From: Eustoma russellianum
Taxonomy: Eukaryota > Streptophyta > Magnoliopsida > Gentianales > Gentianaceae
Assembly (NCBI GenBank): GCA_036186865.1
Contig: AP025069.1
Location: 7,165,688-7,229,687, forward strand
Direction: 5' to 3'
DNA: 64,000 bases
The position numbers were made by a program, and so were the translations under genes. The notes beneath the pieces were generated by a model. That model ran no database searches. It had not been told where the DNA came from and saw nothing but the letters and a program-made list of their open reading frames with translations. Below are positions 22,715 through 33,167 of the stretch, in pieces; within the stretch, counting starts at the first letter, position 1, and every line of letters begins with the position of its first letter.

Positions 22715-23600
22715 GAAGCGCTGCATGTACTGTAGAAATGACTCCTCCGACTTCTACTTTAGAGTCATCAAATGGGAAGAATTTTAAATAAAAATTTTGC
22801 AAGACATATATTGTGCCTAGAACTATTGGGTCAGCTGTCGTAAAGAATAAATTGATTGAGACGGTAACTCTCAAAACCATCTCTTGACCTTTTCTCTCAA
22901 ATACACAGAGAAAGTTTTACACCTCAGTAGGTCAGAAACATTCTTCAAATTCATCATAGTTTGAAACTGAAAGAGATGCTCTGTGGGGTCGTAGGTTCCA
23001 TCATAGGTATCTACTTTGGTTACCTTAAAATTATCCACAGTCACATATTCCATGATGTCTTCCGAGAAAGAATTTTCTAGCACCACCCTGGTATACTACT
23101 GGCGGTCCAAGGACGACTCCATCTTCGTGACCACTACAGCCGTGATGAGCAAGTGATGTCTGATACACATACTTGGAGTGATGCGATTTTAGTCTTAAAG
23201 TCCCCTTCTTGGGTGGCAAAGGGTATGTATGTTGTTTTCTGCCTTCGCCGCTTGCATCTGTCATAATTTTGTCCCTTTGTCTAGAAGAACATTTTTGAGG
23301 CTCTTTACTCTCTCGATAGTCAAGAGGAAGGACTTTAACAGCTTGGGTTTCCTCTGGGGCCTTGCCTTTAATTTGTTCAATCAAGGCTTGCAAGGCACCT
23401 TTTGTTTTGAGCAACATATTCCAAAGCCTGTATATGTTCTTGCTGGATGACTCCTTATTCTCCGAGGTGCTTAACCTGCTCACTAAAGGCCTATTTCAAA
23501 GGGCGATTGGACCCTCTATATCTTTGCCAGAAGATTCCTCACCGTCATAATCATTGGTTTTACACATTTTGAGTGACTTTATGTGGGATATGAAACTGGC
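22715..23600 (-). pseudogene. Old Tat-lineage gag fragment in segment X, copy 1
   Basis: The minus strand encodes KVDTYDGTYDPTEHLFQF, YLREKVKRWF and, upstream, ALIEQIKGKAPEETQAV, which match the Tat gag order. At 22730-22710 it reads YMQRF, the gag motif into which Tat1 inserted. Stops and frameshifts throughout. A PBS-like GAGCTAGAAGGAGGG on the minus strand near 23610-23635 marks its 5' side. Confidence 0.8.
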
Positions 23601-24365
23601 AATAAGGCATGATTGGCCCTCCTTCTAGCTCTAAATTTGCAAAGTCGTATCATTGTCTATGATCAATAGATGATCCTAATGTTAAAACTAACATTCGTTG
23701 TCACAGAAATCCTACAAGATTCAAGAATGTTAGAGGACTAAGAGTTTTAATCCATGTAAACTCTTTAACAATCAAGTCAGTTACGAGTATTTTCACATTT
23801 GGAAGTGTTTATGCCGAAATATTTAGAGAAATCTTTTGCTTGTGGTGGTTCGAAAGGAATGTTTTATAATTCAACTCAACCTGTCCCCCACCTAGTGGGG
23901 CATTCTTATGCCTTTTGTATGTAGGAGCGAGTCAATTCATGTTTAGGAACTACAAAAAAGTGTCAAGTGTTATGTACTGCTTGTGTATGGTGGTAAAGTA
24001 TTGCCACGTGTCGAGTTGTATGGTTAAGCAGCTCGCATGGCAGAAGTCTGCTTGTGCCGCTACACCGAGGTGTATTATTTTGCAGAGGTGATTGGTATGG
24101 CTGAGGTAATGGAAATATCTGTGGTAACTAGCTGAGGTTGAGGGGAACAGTCTTTAATGCCTCTTTATTTGAAGGGTTGATGCTGACCTGAGATTTTAGT
24201 CAATGTCGTGGTGCCATCTTGCGTCTCCTAGGCCACGCCGGCTTAACTATGTATTGGACCTGAGCGTGTGAGGTAAGCCAAGGCGAACTGTGCCTCTGAA
24301 AGGCCAGGTAAAGTAACATAGTGAGTTGGTTATACTAGTCATATTTTGGGGTAATAGTTTTGTCC
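23601..24365. repeat. Segment X, copy 1, right part (probable 5' LTR of the old Tat element)
   Basis: Non-coding and matched by 31350-32130. It lies just upstream (minus strand) of the old gag and PBS-like site, where a 5' LTR is expected, but its far end is not certain. It differs from the other copy by several indels of tens of bases, near 24060 and 24250. Confidence 0.6.
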
Positions 24366-24412
<47 letters not shown>

Positions 24413-24432
24413 TATATACATACATACATATA
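24366..24432. repeat. (TA)n/(TG)n microsatellite
   Basis: ATATAT run, then a long GTGTGT run, then TACATACATA. This is the paralogous empty site for the LINE A/B pair: in the other copy the same microsatellite is split by 12.7 kb of LINE DNA. Confidence 0.9.
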
Positions 24433-24630
24433 AGTTTTGGAGATTTTATTCTAATCATGTTTTAATCTCTGAGACAAACTTAAAAAAATAAAAAGGATAT
24501 AAGAACTTGAGACAGAATTGAATTGTTATCTAGATAAATAAAAAGGATATAAGAACTCTGAGACAAAATTGAATTGTTATCTAGATTAAGAGATTCCACC
24601 TGAGAAAGGAAAAAAAGTAAAGGTTTGGAG
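24433..24630. repeat. Flank of Copia2, copy 1
   Basis: Matches 45050-45195. A segment of about 56 bp (AAAAAGGATATAAGAACT...TTATCTAGAT) is duplicated in tandem here but single in the other copy. Ends TTTGGAG, the Copia2 target site. Confidence 0.85.
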
Positions 24631-25592
24631 TGTTGAAATGCAGAATATTTGTCATACCATAAATAGAATATACATTGTATTAGGAGATTTCTTGTATATT
24701 TGATTGAGAGTAACTACAGAAAATCATGATTGTGTGATTAATTGACATTGATGTACTTACCATACTACAGTTGAAGATATAGCTATAAGAAATGTTGTAT
24801 ATCGTTTTTGTAAAGTATGAATGGAAGAGTGTTTTCCTTCATCCAAATATTGTTCAATATTTGACATGGTACCAGAAAGGGAGAGTAATCATGCGAACTC
24901 ATAAGCTGTGTCATCACTGTCCAAAAGAGTCTCTTAGTCAGTTTAACCAGACCAAAGCATTCCAATGATCATCATTTGGATTACTGGTAAACCTGCTCAA
25001 TTTGTTTATCGAGCATGCTAAGTCTGGCCTTGTACAGTTTGTTATGTACATCAGACTTCTGATTACTTGTGAGTACTCCAATTGAGGTACTGGCTTGCCT
25101 CAGTTCTTTCTTAAGTGTATGATTAAGTCGAGTGGGGCTTTCACTGGTTTCACATCAAGCATATTGAAATGTTTTAAAACAGATCCAGTATAGTCAATGT
25201 GGGGATTAAACTTAATGGAGATAATTTTCTTTGGGCTAATGTCATGGACACAGTCATCGGAGGAAAGGAGAGGAGCTCCCACATTAAAGGGGTTCCTCAA
25301 CCCCCCAACCAAATGACGCAGGCTATACAAAATGGAAGGAAGAAGACCAGACAATATTCATGTGGCTAATCCAAAACATCGAATCAAATTTCATTGGGGA
25401 TGTGAGCCGGTATCCCACAACAAAGGCTCTGCCCCGATGGTCTTACCACAACATACGGATCAAGTGTGGACTCACTGCACACATAAACCCTACACCAACG
25501 AGCCAGAGCCAGTACAGTCAGAAAAGGAGAGGGCTCACTGGAAGCCTGCTGGACAAATTAGTGGGAATCTAGATGAGTATAGATGAGAGTGA
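24631..25592 (+). mobile_element. Truncated duplicate of Copia2: 5' LTR plus part of gag
   Basis: The LTR at 24631-24866 matches 45196-45430 and is followed by TGGTACCAGA, a mutated primer site. The gag region to 25592 aligns with 45431-46090, with rearranged pieces, and contains ATTAAACTTAATGGAGATAA and AGATGAGTATAGATGAGAG. Similarity ends abruptly at GACCCAAAT. The flanking TGGAG is shared too, so this is a duplicate of the locus and not a separate insertion. Confidence 0.88.
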
Positions 25593-25601
25593 CCCAAATA
25601 T

Positions 25602-26415
25602 TACGGCTAGATTCTTCTCGTTCTCAACAATCTCCCTCTCTCTGAATAATCATCCTCCTGCATACACAAATACTCTATGCATTTCAAGTAATTCGATAAT
25701 TCAATACAACTTACAAGTTCGTTGAGTTCATACGCTGTTGTGCCGCTTGTCTGAACTGACTCTGTTGTATCCTAGGAGACAATTGCTTCTTCTGGTTGGG
25801 CACAGAATAACAGAGCAATACATCTTAATGATAGAGCCCTGGACTCACCTTGGATCTCTACTCAGGTGAGCTATTAAGGTTATTGTCGTGTTGAGCTCTG
25901 CTTTGTGCTGAGCTCAGCTGTTCGAGGGATAACGCAGCACTGCTGTTGTACAGTGTTGCTGAGCTGAGCTCTGTTGTGTGCTAAGCTTTGTTGTTTTGTT
26001 GAGAATATTGGTTGTTCTACAGCACTCCATTTTGAGCTCTGCTGCTGTGCTGAGCTCAACTGAAGTGGCAGAGAGCACAACTATTCTGTTGTCTTAAGGT
26101 GCTGAGGTTGACAGGTCTACATCGGTCTAGAACACAAATACAATTGTACTGACTGGACTGATCTCAACTGATCAATGTGACATCAGTTGAGCTCGACTGG
26201 AAGGCTGATAGGACAGAACTATCGTTATAAAGTGCTATTGTACTTAAGTCGGCAGGTCGGCTAGCTGTTCAGAGCGCAAACTCAATTGCGCTATCAGAAC
26301 TGTCTTAACATGGCATATTGTTCCAACCTAAACTGAGCTCGACATATCGGCCAATGATTTATTTCAAAATCAAATTGTATAGAAGTCAATTTTGCCTTAC
26401 TTGAATTATTTCCAA
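25602..26415 (+). repeat. Repeat R, copy 2
   Basis: Full-length match to 1423-2215. It starts within about 15 bp of the end of the truncated Copia2, the expected junction of a tandem duplication. Non-coding. Confidence 0.65.
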
Positions 26416-26564
26416 AATTCTTACGACGTATTTTATATTGATTCTGTACTGATTCTCGTATATTTCTGACATGTTACAGAACTTAATAGAGAATGCCGTT
26501 GAAGTCTCGGTTCATGGCGCCGATGTTTAGAAGGCTGCTCTAATGGCACCAAATGCTGGATGTG
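26416..26564. other. Short spacer before the minisatellite
   Basis: No gene. Probably the truncated left edge of Tat2. Confidence 0.4.
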
Positions 26565-27764
26565 ACAGGTTTCCCGATATTCTTACCCAGCAGGTCTGGA
26601 AGGTTGAGCAGGTCTCAACATCATCTTTACCCAGCAAGTCTGGAAGGTTGAGCAGGTCTCAACATCATCTTTACCCAGCAGGTCTTTAAGGCTGAGCAGG
26701 TCTCAGCAGGATGGGACAGGTTTTCCGATATTCTTACCCAGCAGGTCTGGAAGGTTGAGCAAGTCTCAACATCATCTTTACTCAGCAGGTCTGGAAGGCT
26801 GAGCAGGTCTCAACATCATCTTTACCCAGCAGGTCTGGAAGGTTGAGCAGGACTCAACATCATCTTTACCCAGCAGGTCTCAGCAGGATAGGACAGGTTT
26901 CCCGATATTCTTACCCAGCAGGTCTGGAAGGTTGAGCAGGTCTCAACATCATCTTTAACCAGCAGGTCTGGAAGGCTGAGCAGGTCTCAGCAGGATGGGA
27001 CAGGTTTCCCGATATTCTTACCCAGCAGGTCTGGAAGGTTGAGCATGTCTCAACATCATCTTTACCCAGCAGGTCTGGAAGGTTGAGTAGGTCTCAACAT
27101 CATCTTTACCCAGTAGGTCTGGAAGGCTGAGCAGGTCTCAGCGGAACAAGACAAGTTCCCTATTCTTACCCTAGCAGGTCTGGGAGGCTGAGCAGGTCTC
27201 AGCGGAACAAGACAAGTTCCCTATTCTTACCCCAGAAGGTCTGGGAGGCTGGTCTCAGCGGAACAAGACAAGTTCCCTATTCTTACCCCAGCAGGTCTCG
27301 GAGGCTGAGCAGGTCTCAACGGAACAAGACAAGTTCCCTATTCTTACCCCAGCAGGTCTGGGAGGTTGATCAGGTCTCAACGGAACAAGACAAGTTCCCT
27401 ATTCTTACCCCAGCAAGTCTGGGAGGCTGAGCAGGTCTCAGCGGAACAAGACAAGTTCCTTATTCTTACCCCAGCAGGTCTGGAAGGCTGAGCAGGTCTC
27501 AGCGGAACATGACAAGTTCCCTATTCATACCCCAGCAGGTCTGGGAGCAGGTCTCCGCAGAACAAGACAAGTTCCCTATTCTTACCCCAGCAGTTCTGGG
27601 AGGCTGAGCAGGTCTCAGCGGAACAAGACAAGTTCCCTATTCTTACCCCAGCAGGTCTGGGAAGCTGAGCAGGTCTCAGCGGAACAAGACAAGTTCCCTA
27701 TTCTTACCGCAGCAGGTCTGGGAGGCTGAGCAGGTCTCAGTGGAACAAGACAAGTTCCCTATAT
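26565..27764. repeat. Two-part minisatellite of Tat2 (about 44-bp, then about 60-bp units)
   Basis: About a dozen units of AGCAGGTCTGGAAGGTTGAG...CATCATCTTTACCC (near 44 bp) with interspersed GACAGGTTTCCCGATATTC variants are followed by about eleven units of AGCAGGTCTGGGAGGCTGAG...GACAAGTTCCCTATTC (56-61 bp). Both types share the AGCAGGTCTGGRAGG core, so the longer one probably grew out of the shorter. It lies on the pol side of the antisense promoter region of Tat2, the position matching the 54-bp array of Tat1. Confidence 0.92.
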
Positions 27765-28770
27765 TAGGGGTTTCGACAAAGTCTTAACAATGGGACAAGT
27801 TTGCCAGCATTCCTACTTAGCCAAGCTGAAAAACCAAGTATGAAGGCTGGAGCTTAACATTTGGATAAAGGAATCAGCCTACAAGAAATACTCTTATGGC
27901 AGAGATAAAGACAAACACTTGCAAACTGTAACCACGGGGCAAGTTGAAGACAAAAATTTGCAGAAAGCAAATGAAAAGAACTGCGCAGACTAGAAGGCCA
28001 ACACTCGCCATCTAAAGGAAAAGAGCAAGTTGAACTTCAAAAGATTGAAAAGCTAGAAGAAGTTTGAAAGCAAAATCTGGAAAATATACTTTCATTGGGT
28101 ATGAAATCTATTACAACTACAAATTGTTTACAAGGGAAAATCCTATTCTACTATGAAATCTTCTCCTGTGCTTCAAAAACTCAGTAATCTGGATATAGCC
28201 TCGGACTTGGACTACGAAGAGCAGCGAATGATCCTTATCTCAATCTAGGTAGACTTCTTGGTAATTGTCCCCTATATGGTTACATGGCAGAGCAAATGTT
28301 TTGCGGCATTGTTGCCGCCCTTGCTTCACTGCTACCATACCTTGAAGATGGCCTGCGAAAAATGTAATCGCAATTGTTCCTTGCTTCACTGGAAGAAAAG
28401 GAATTTATGCGATTACAAAACAGCAAAGTAAAACCTTTGCTGGAAAGGGATGTGACGAAGGAGAATCCCTGCCATGAAATGACAGAGGCTCTAAAGTGAA
28501 AGATACGACGATGACTAAAAAAGGATTGCTGGAAAGGAACAATCTCCATGAAGAAAGATTGTTCCCATCAGAATCAAATTCTTTATGAAAGGACTGAGTC
28601 TCACAGGTATTTTTCAGATCCTTAAGGCACGAAAGGGCAGGCATATTTCAGATATGCTTACATAGAGATAAAGAATTGGGTAGGAAGGAGGAATGTGATG
28701 AGACACCAAGATAGGCATCAAGGATGGGAAGCTTAAATAAAGAATGAAGAATGAGGAGATGAAAGCACCT

Positions 28771-28779
28771 CTATTTATA
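28771..28779 (-). promoter_or_regulatory. Antisense TATA box in Tat2
   Basis: TATAAATAG on the minus strand, about 265 bp inside the Tat2 LTR. In Tat1 the antisense TATA lies about 300 bp inside. The downstream coding region of the antisense gene is not recognisable here, so the promoter appears better kept than the gene. Confidence 0.55.
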
Positions 28780-29026
28780 AGCAGAGGAAGGAAAAGAGGC
28801 CCCCCTTTTTCGTTTGAAATTTGAAACTCGAAAAGGCAGAGGTCCATGCATCTCCCACCCTCGGGAGGTGGAATCGCCAAAAAAGCAATAACAGAGCGTC
28901 GAAACTATCGCTTATGTTAAAGACGGGAGTTATGGCATAAATAAAGGGATAACCATGTAGTTAATGAAGTTTTGCCACGTCATAAGAACAAGATTTTTCC
29001 GCCTTTGCAGTTCAACTCATCCACAA

Positions 29027-29042
29027 AAAATCTAGGGGCAAA
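29027..29042 (+). other. Tat2 polypurine tract
   Basis: AAAATCTAGGGGCAAA directly before the LTR, the same tract as in Tat1. Confidence 0.75.
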
Positions 29043-29949
29043 TGATAAACTGTAACGGAATCGTTGGTTAGTCGGTAATAGCCAACGGAATTTAATATAG
29101 CTCTGTATTGCAGTTCAGCGGGTTAGTACTTAAGAATAGCTGTCCGACCTCAGCAGCACCTCAGTGGGGCAATATGACACCCTTATAACGTCAAAGAATC
29201 TATTCAAGGTTTGCACCTCGGCATTAACTTCAGTATATGTTCAAATGCTGCACTTCGGACTACTTCATTTAGGCAATGCTTAGCCATGCATTTCGGTAAG
29301 GCCAAGTCACGCACTTCGGCAAGGCTCAGCTGTGTACCACAGCAGCTCGCGCACTTCAGCAGAAGACAGCTGTGTACCACAGCAAAATGAACCCGATACG
29401 ATAATACTTCGTGGGACCCTCAAACAGAGATACTTCTCCAATATATCGACTACAGCTGTTTAGCCTTCCTGAACATGCCAAGGTCACAACAGTCGGTCTA
29501 TCATTTACATCAACTAGGCCGGCCTATTGATCACATCAGCAGACCTATTATGTCTTAGGCTCTCTGTCCTAAACAAAGCGTCTTCTCCAAGCTATCATCG
29601 GAGTTTCATATTGGGAAAAAATCTATAAAGGTAAGAAGACCAAGACAAAGAGAGGGGAGGAGACTTTACAGCACATACATACACCCTGCTCTTCGGCAAA
29701 TACAGGGAGAAATTCCTAACTCATCCTTTACATTATAATCTCAGTGAGATATGGCCCAAACTGACTTGAGCGTCGGAGGGTTTTTTCTGGAGAAAACCCC
29801 CCGGGAGCTCTGACCTGTGCTACTTTGTGCAGGATATTTGGCACTATTTCCAGCTACACATTTTCAGTTCCAGTTGACAACTTCTTTACGTCAATCAACG
29901 GAGATGCATCAAGGTCATTTAGACCCTTGGTGAAGATCCGGCTTCACCA
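29043..29949 (+). repeat. Tat2 3' LTR
   Basis: Starts TGATAAACTG and ends CCGGCTTCACCA, the reverse complement of the Tat1 LTR termini. Internal homology includes CTCAAGTCAGTTTGGGCC on the opposite strand. The following TGTAT corresponds to TGTAC at 2836-2840 of the other copy, a likely target site; the left partner is lost. Confidence 0.88.
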
Positions 29950-32130
29950 TGTATGTAAGTGAAGACAGGTTTTGTATCATGCACTCGAGAGTACGCATTT
30001 CAAGAATGTAGCTTAACTGAGGTTTCTATAATCCTATCTAAGTCTATGTGATGAACTTCAGATTGATATAACATGCTTACATATTGAATCACTGTGATTA
30101 CATACTTGAGTCTATGATGTGCTCTTACACGTTTACTCACGATTATTATCTCATGTCCTCTTTATGTAATTTGAAAATTGTTCGTGAATTACTATTTTAA
30201 AATAACCGTATAGAAGTCTACAGAAGTAAAAAGTCAACAATGAATTACTATTTAAAAAAGAGCACGTAGATATCTTCAGGAGTAAAAAGTCAACGATTAT
30301 GTCAAAATCAATAGAAGTCCACACCAATAATGAATTTGCTAACACTTCAGAAGCAATTCCCGACAAGTACAAATGGAATGAATTTCTCATACCGCTTTCC
30401 AGCACATGTACTGAGCCAGTCCATCATTACGGTTTTATATCTATAAAGACTCATCCGTGAAATGCTGCATGTACTGTAGAAAGGACTCCTCCGACTTCTA
30501 CTTTAGAGTCATCAAATGGGAAGAATTTTAAATAAAAATTTTGCAAGACATATATTGTGCCTAGAACTATTGGGTCAGCTGTCGAAAAGAATAAATTGAT
30601 TGAAACGGTAATTCTTAAAATCATCTCATGACCTTTTCTCTCAAATACACAGAGAAAGTTTTACGCCTCAATACGTCAGCAACATTATTCAAATTCATCA
30701 TAGTTTGAAACTGAAAGAGATGCTCTGTGGGGTCGTAGGTTCCATCATAGGTATCTACTTTGGTTACCTTAAAATTATCCACAGTCACATATTCCATGAT
30801 GTCTTCCGAGAAAGAATTTTCTAGCACCACCCTGGTATACTACTAGCGGTCCAAGGACGACTCCATCTTCGTGACCACTACCACCGTGATGAGCAAGTGA
30901 TGTCTGATACACATACTTGGAGTGATGCGATTTGAGTGTTAAAGTCCCCTTCTTGGGTGGCAAGGGGTATGTATGTGGTTTTCTGGCTTCGCCCCTTGCA
31001 TCTGTCATAATTGTGTCCCTTGGTCAAGAAGAACATTTTTGAGGCTTTTGACTCTCTCGATAGTCATGAGGAAGGACTTTAACCGCTTGGGTTTCCTCTG
31101 GGGCTTTGCCTTTAATTTGTTCAACCAAAGCTTGCAAGTCACTTATGTTTTGAGCCACATATTCCAAAGCCTGTACATGTTCTTGCTGGATGACTCCTTA
31201 TTCTCCGAGGTGCTTAACCTGCTCACTGAAGGCCTATTTCAATGGGCGATTGGATCCTCTATATCTTCGTCAGAAGATTCCTCACTGTCATAATCAATGG
31301 TTTTACACATTTTTGAGTGACTTTATGTGGGATAAGAAACTGGAGATAAGACATGGTTGGCCATCCTTCTAGCTCTAAATTTGCAAAGTCAGATCATCTT
31401 CTATGATCAATAGATGATCCTAATGTTAAAACTAACAGACGTTGTCACAGAATTCCTACCAGATTCAAGAATGTTAGAGGCCTAAGAGTTTTACCCCATA
31501 AAAACTCTTTAACGATCAAGTCAATTACGAGTATTTTCACATTTGGATGTGTTTATGCTGAAATATTTAAAGAAATAGTTTGCTTGTGGTGGTTCAAAAA
31601 GAATGTTTTATAATTCAACTCAACCTGTCCCCCTCCTAGTGGGGCTTTCTTATGCCTTTTGTATGCTGGAGCGACTCAATGCATGTTTAAGAACTACAGA
31701 AAAGTGTCAAGTGTTCTGTACTACTTGTGTATGATGGTAAAGTATCGCCACGTGTCGAGTTGTATGGTTAAACAGCTCGCATGGCAGAAGTTTGCTTGTG
31801 CCGCTACACCGAGCCGACCTGGAAGGATTTGGGCACTAGGTATGTGGTCGAACTACTGAGTGTGGTCGAGGTGTGTTCTTTTGCAGAGGTGATTTGTATG
31901 GCTGAGGTAAAGTCAATATATGTGATAACTAGCTGAGGTTGAGAGGAAAAGTCTTCAATGCCTCTTTACTTGACGGGTTGATGCTGACCCGAGATTTTAG
32001 TCAATGTCGTGGTAGAATCTTGCATCTCCTAGGCCACGCCGGCTTAACTATGTCTCTGAAAGGACAGGTAAAGTAACATAGTGAGTTGGTTATACTAGTC
32101 ATATTTTAGGGTAATATTTTTGTCCTTATA
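29950..32130. repeat. Duplicated segment X, copy 2, with old Tat gag (minus)
   Basis: Uninterrupted counterpart of 2836-3335 plus 22715-24365. The site ACTCATCCGTGAAATGC near 30450-30465 is the unoccupied Tat1 target. Minus-strand gag motifs (KVDTYDGTYDPTEHLFQF near 30740, ALVEQIKGKAPEETQAV near 31100) are shared with copy 1. It ends at the (TA)n where LINE A begins. Confidence 0.88.
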
Positions 32131-32145
32131 TATATATATTTTTTT

Positions 32146-33167
32146 AAAAAAAAGAATTTTATTATAAATATGCCTCACTTCTGGCGGAAGAAAACCTTAT
32201 TACAAATTAAAAAGCATGACGACTGTAGCAGTGTATGATTATCAAACATCCAAATATATATGATATGCTGCATTAAAACCTTGCCAAGAAAAACCACCCA
32301 TGTGAATAAAACCTTGGCGAAGGAAAAAGCGTACATATTTATATAGATGGAATGCTGATAGACGCTACAGAGAGAAACAAAATATTGTACAAATGTAAAG
32401 AAGTAAAAGAGCCGCAAAACGTAATGAATCCATATAGAGGTCCGCAACGATTGAAGTGTCCTCAGTCCACCAGGGAGAGCGAAGCCGCCAGCGAGAAAGC
32501 AGTTCAATGAAAATTGTTGCATCCATGCATAGAAGAAAAGCATGAGTGAGCAAAAGTAATATAGACGCCACAATGAAAGGATCCAGGCAAATTGAATGGG
32601 GAACATACCGATGCTGCCAGTACGCAATGAGCTACCAGCAGATGTAAGAAAGACAAGCCAATCCATATGGAAGAGTTGCAGCATGATAAAACCACGGGCG
32701 TGCAACATCAACTCAGTCGGCAATGAATGGTCGTAAATCATACATGCAGAATAAATATCAATTTCTGAATGATGCAGACATCTAATAGCTAAGTAAAGGG
32801 CAGTGGCAACCAGAAAGAAAATCATACCCTGTCTGCCTGCCCCAACAAGTGAGCAGGCAGAGAAAGTGAACAATGGCCAAATCATACAGAAGGGCGGAGA
32901 ATAGCATGATGTTCATCTCATCATGGCACGATCCAATGCAGCAAACCAGCGAGAGGGCGACCGCTTAGCAATAGTCCACTCCAGCGCGAGAAGTAAATGT
33001 CCAAGGCATACACAAAGACATAAAGATGCTGCGTTATTAACAGGTAACCAACAATAAGAATAATATAAAGCCAAGAGGTTACAATTCATACCAAGCCTGC
33101 CTGAACCCCAAAGGGCACAGGTAGGAATTTGTTGGGGATGCCAATCCATTTGGGAGACTTGGCTGGT
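32146..33167 (-). other. LINE A 3'UTR with three hairpin modules
   Basis: Non-coding. The end (near 32270-32330) is strongly conserved with LINE B (AAAACCTTGCC, GGCGAAGGAAAAAGCGTAC on the plus strand). Modules at 33090-33160, 32823-32888 and 32605-32672 each combine CATACC, a CTGCC...GGCAG-type inverted repeat and, two of three exactly, CCAATCCAT (plus strand). Confidence 0.7.

Larger units (their letters stand above)
26416..29949 (+). mobile_element. Tat2: 3' end of a plus-strand Tat-lineage element
   Basis: A 3' LTR (29043-29949) homologous to the Tat1 LTRs but in opposite orientation is preceded by the same polypurine tract, by an antisense TATA region like that of Tat1, and by a minisatellite. 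No gag or pol is left; the 5' part has been lost together with the DNA corresponding to 2216-2835 of the other copy. The left limit is approximate. 27765-28640 holds no clear protein; short minus-strand frames (28405-28644) start about 130 bp after the TATA box and are not recognisable. Confidence 0.8.

Noticed and set aside
26565..27764. CRISPR-like spaced repeats
   Set aside because: Units are directly adjacent with no unique spacers, and the context is a plant retrotransposon.
32365..32885. Hydrophobic minus-strand ORF of 236 codons (membrane-protein look)
   Set aside because: Lies in the LINE A 3'UTR after the RNase H end; codon content is that of U-rich untranslated RNA. The equivalent in LINE B (38726-39475) is not the same protein.
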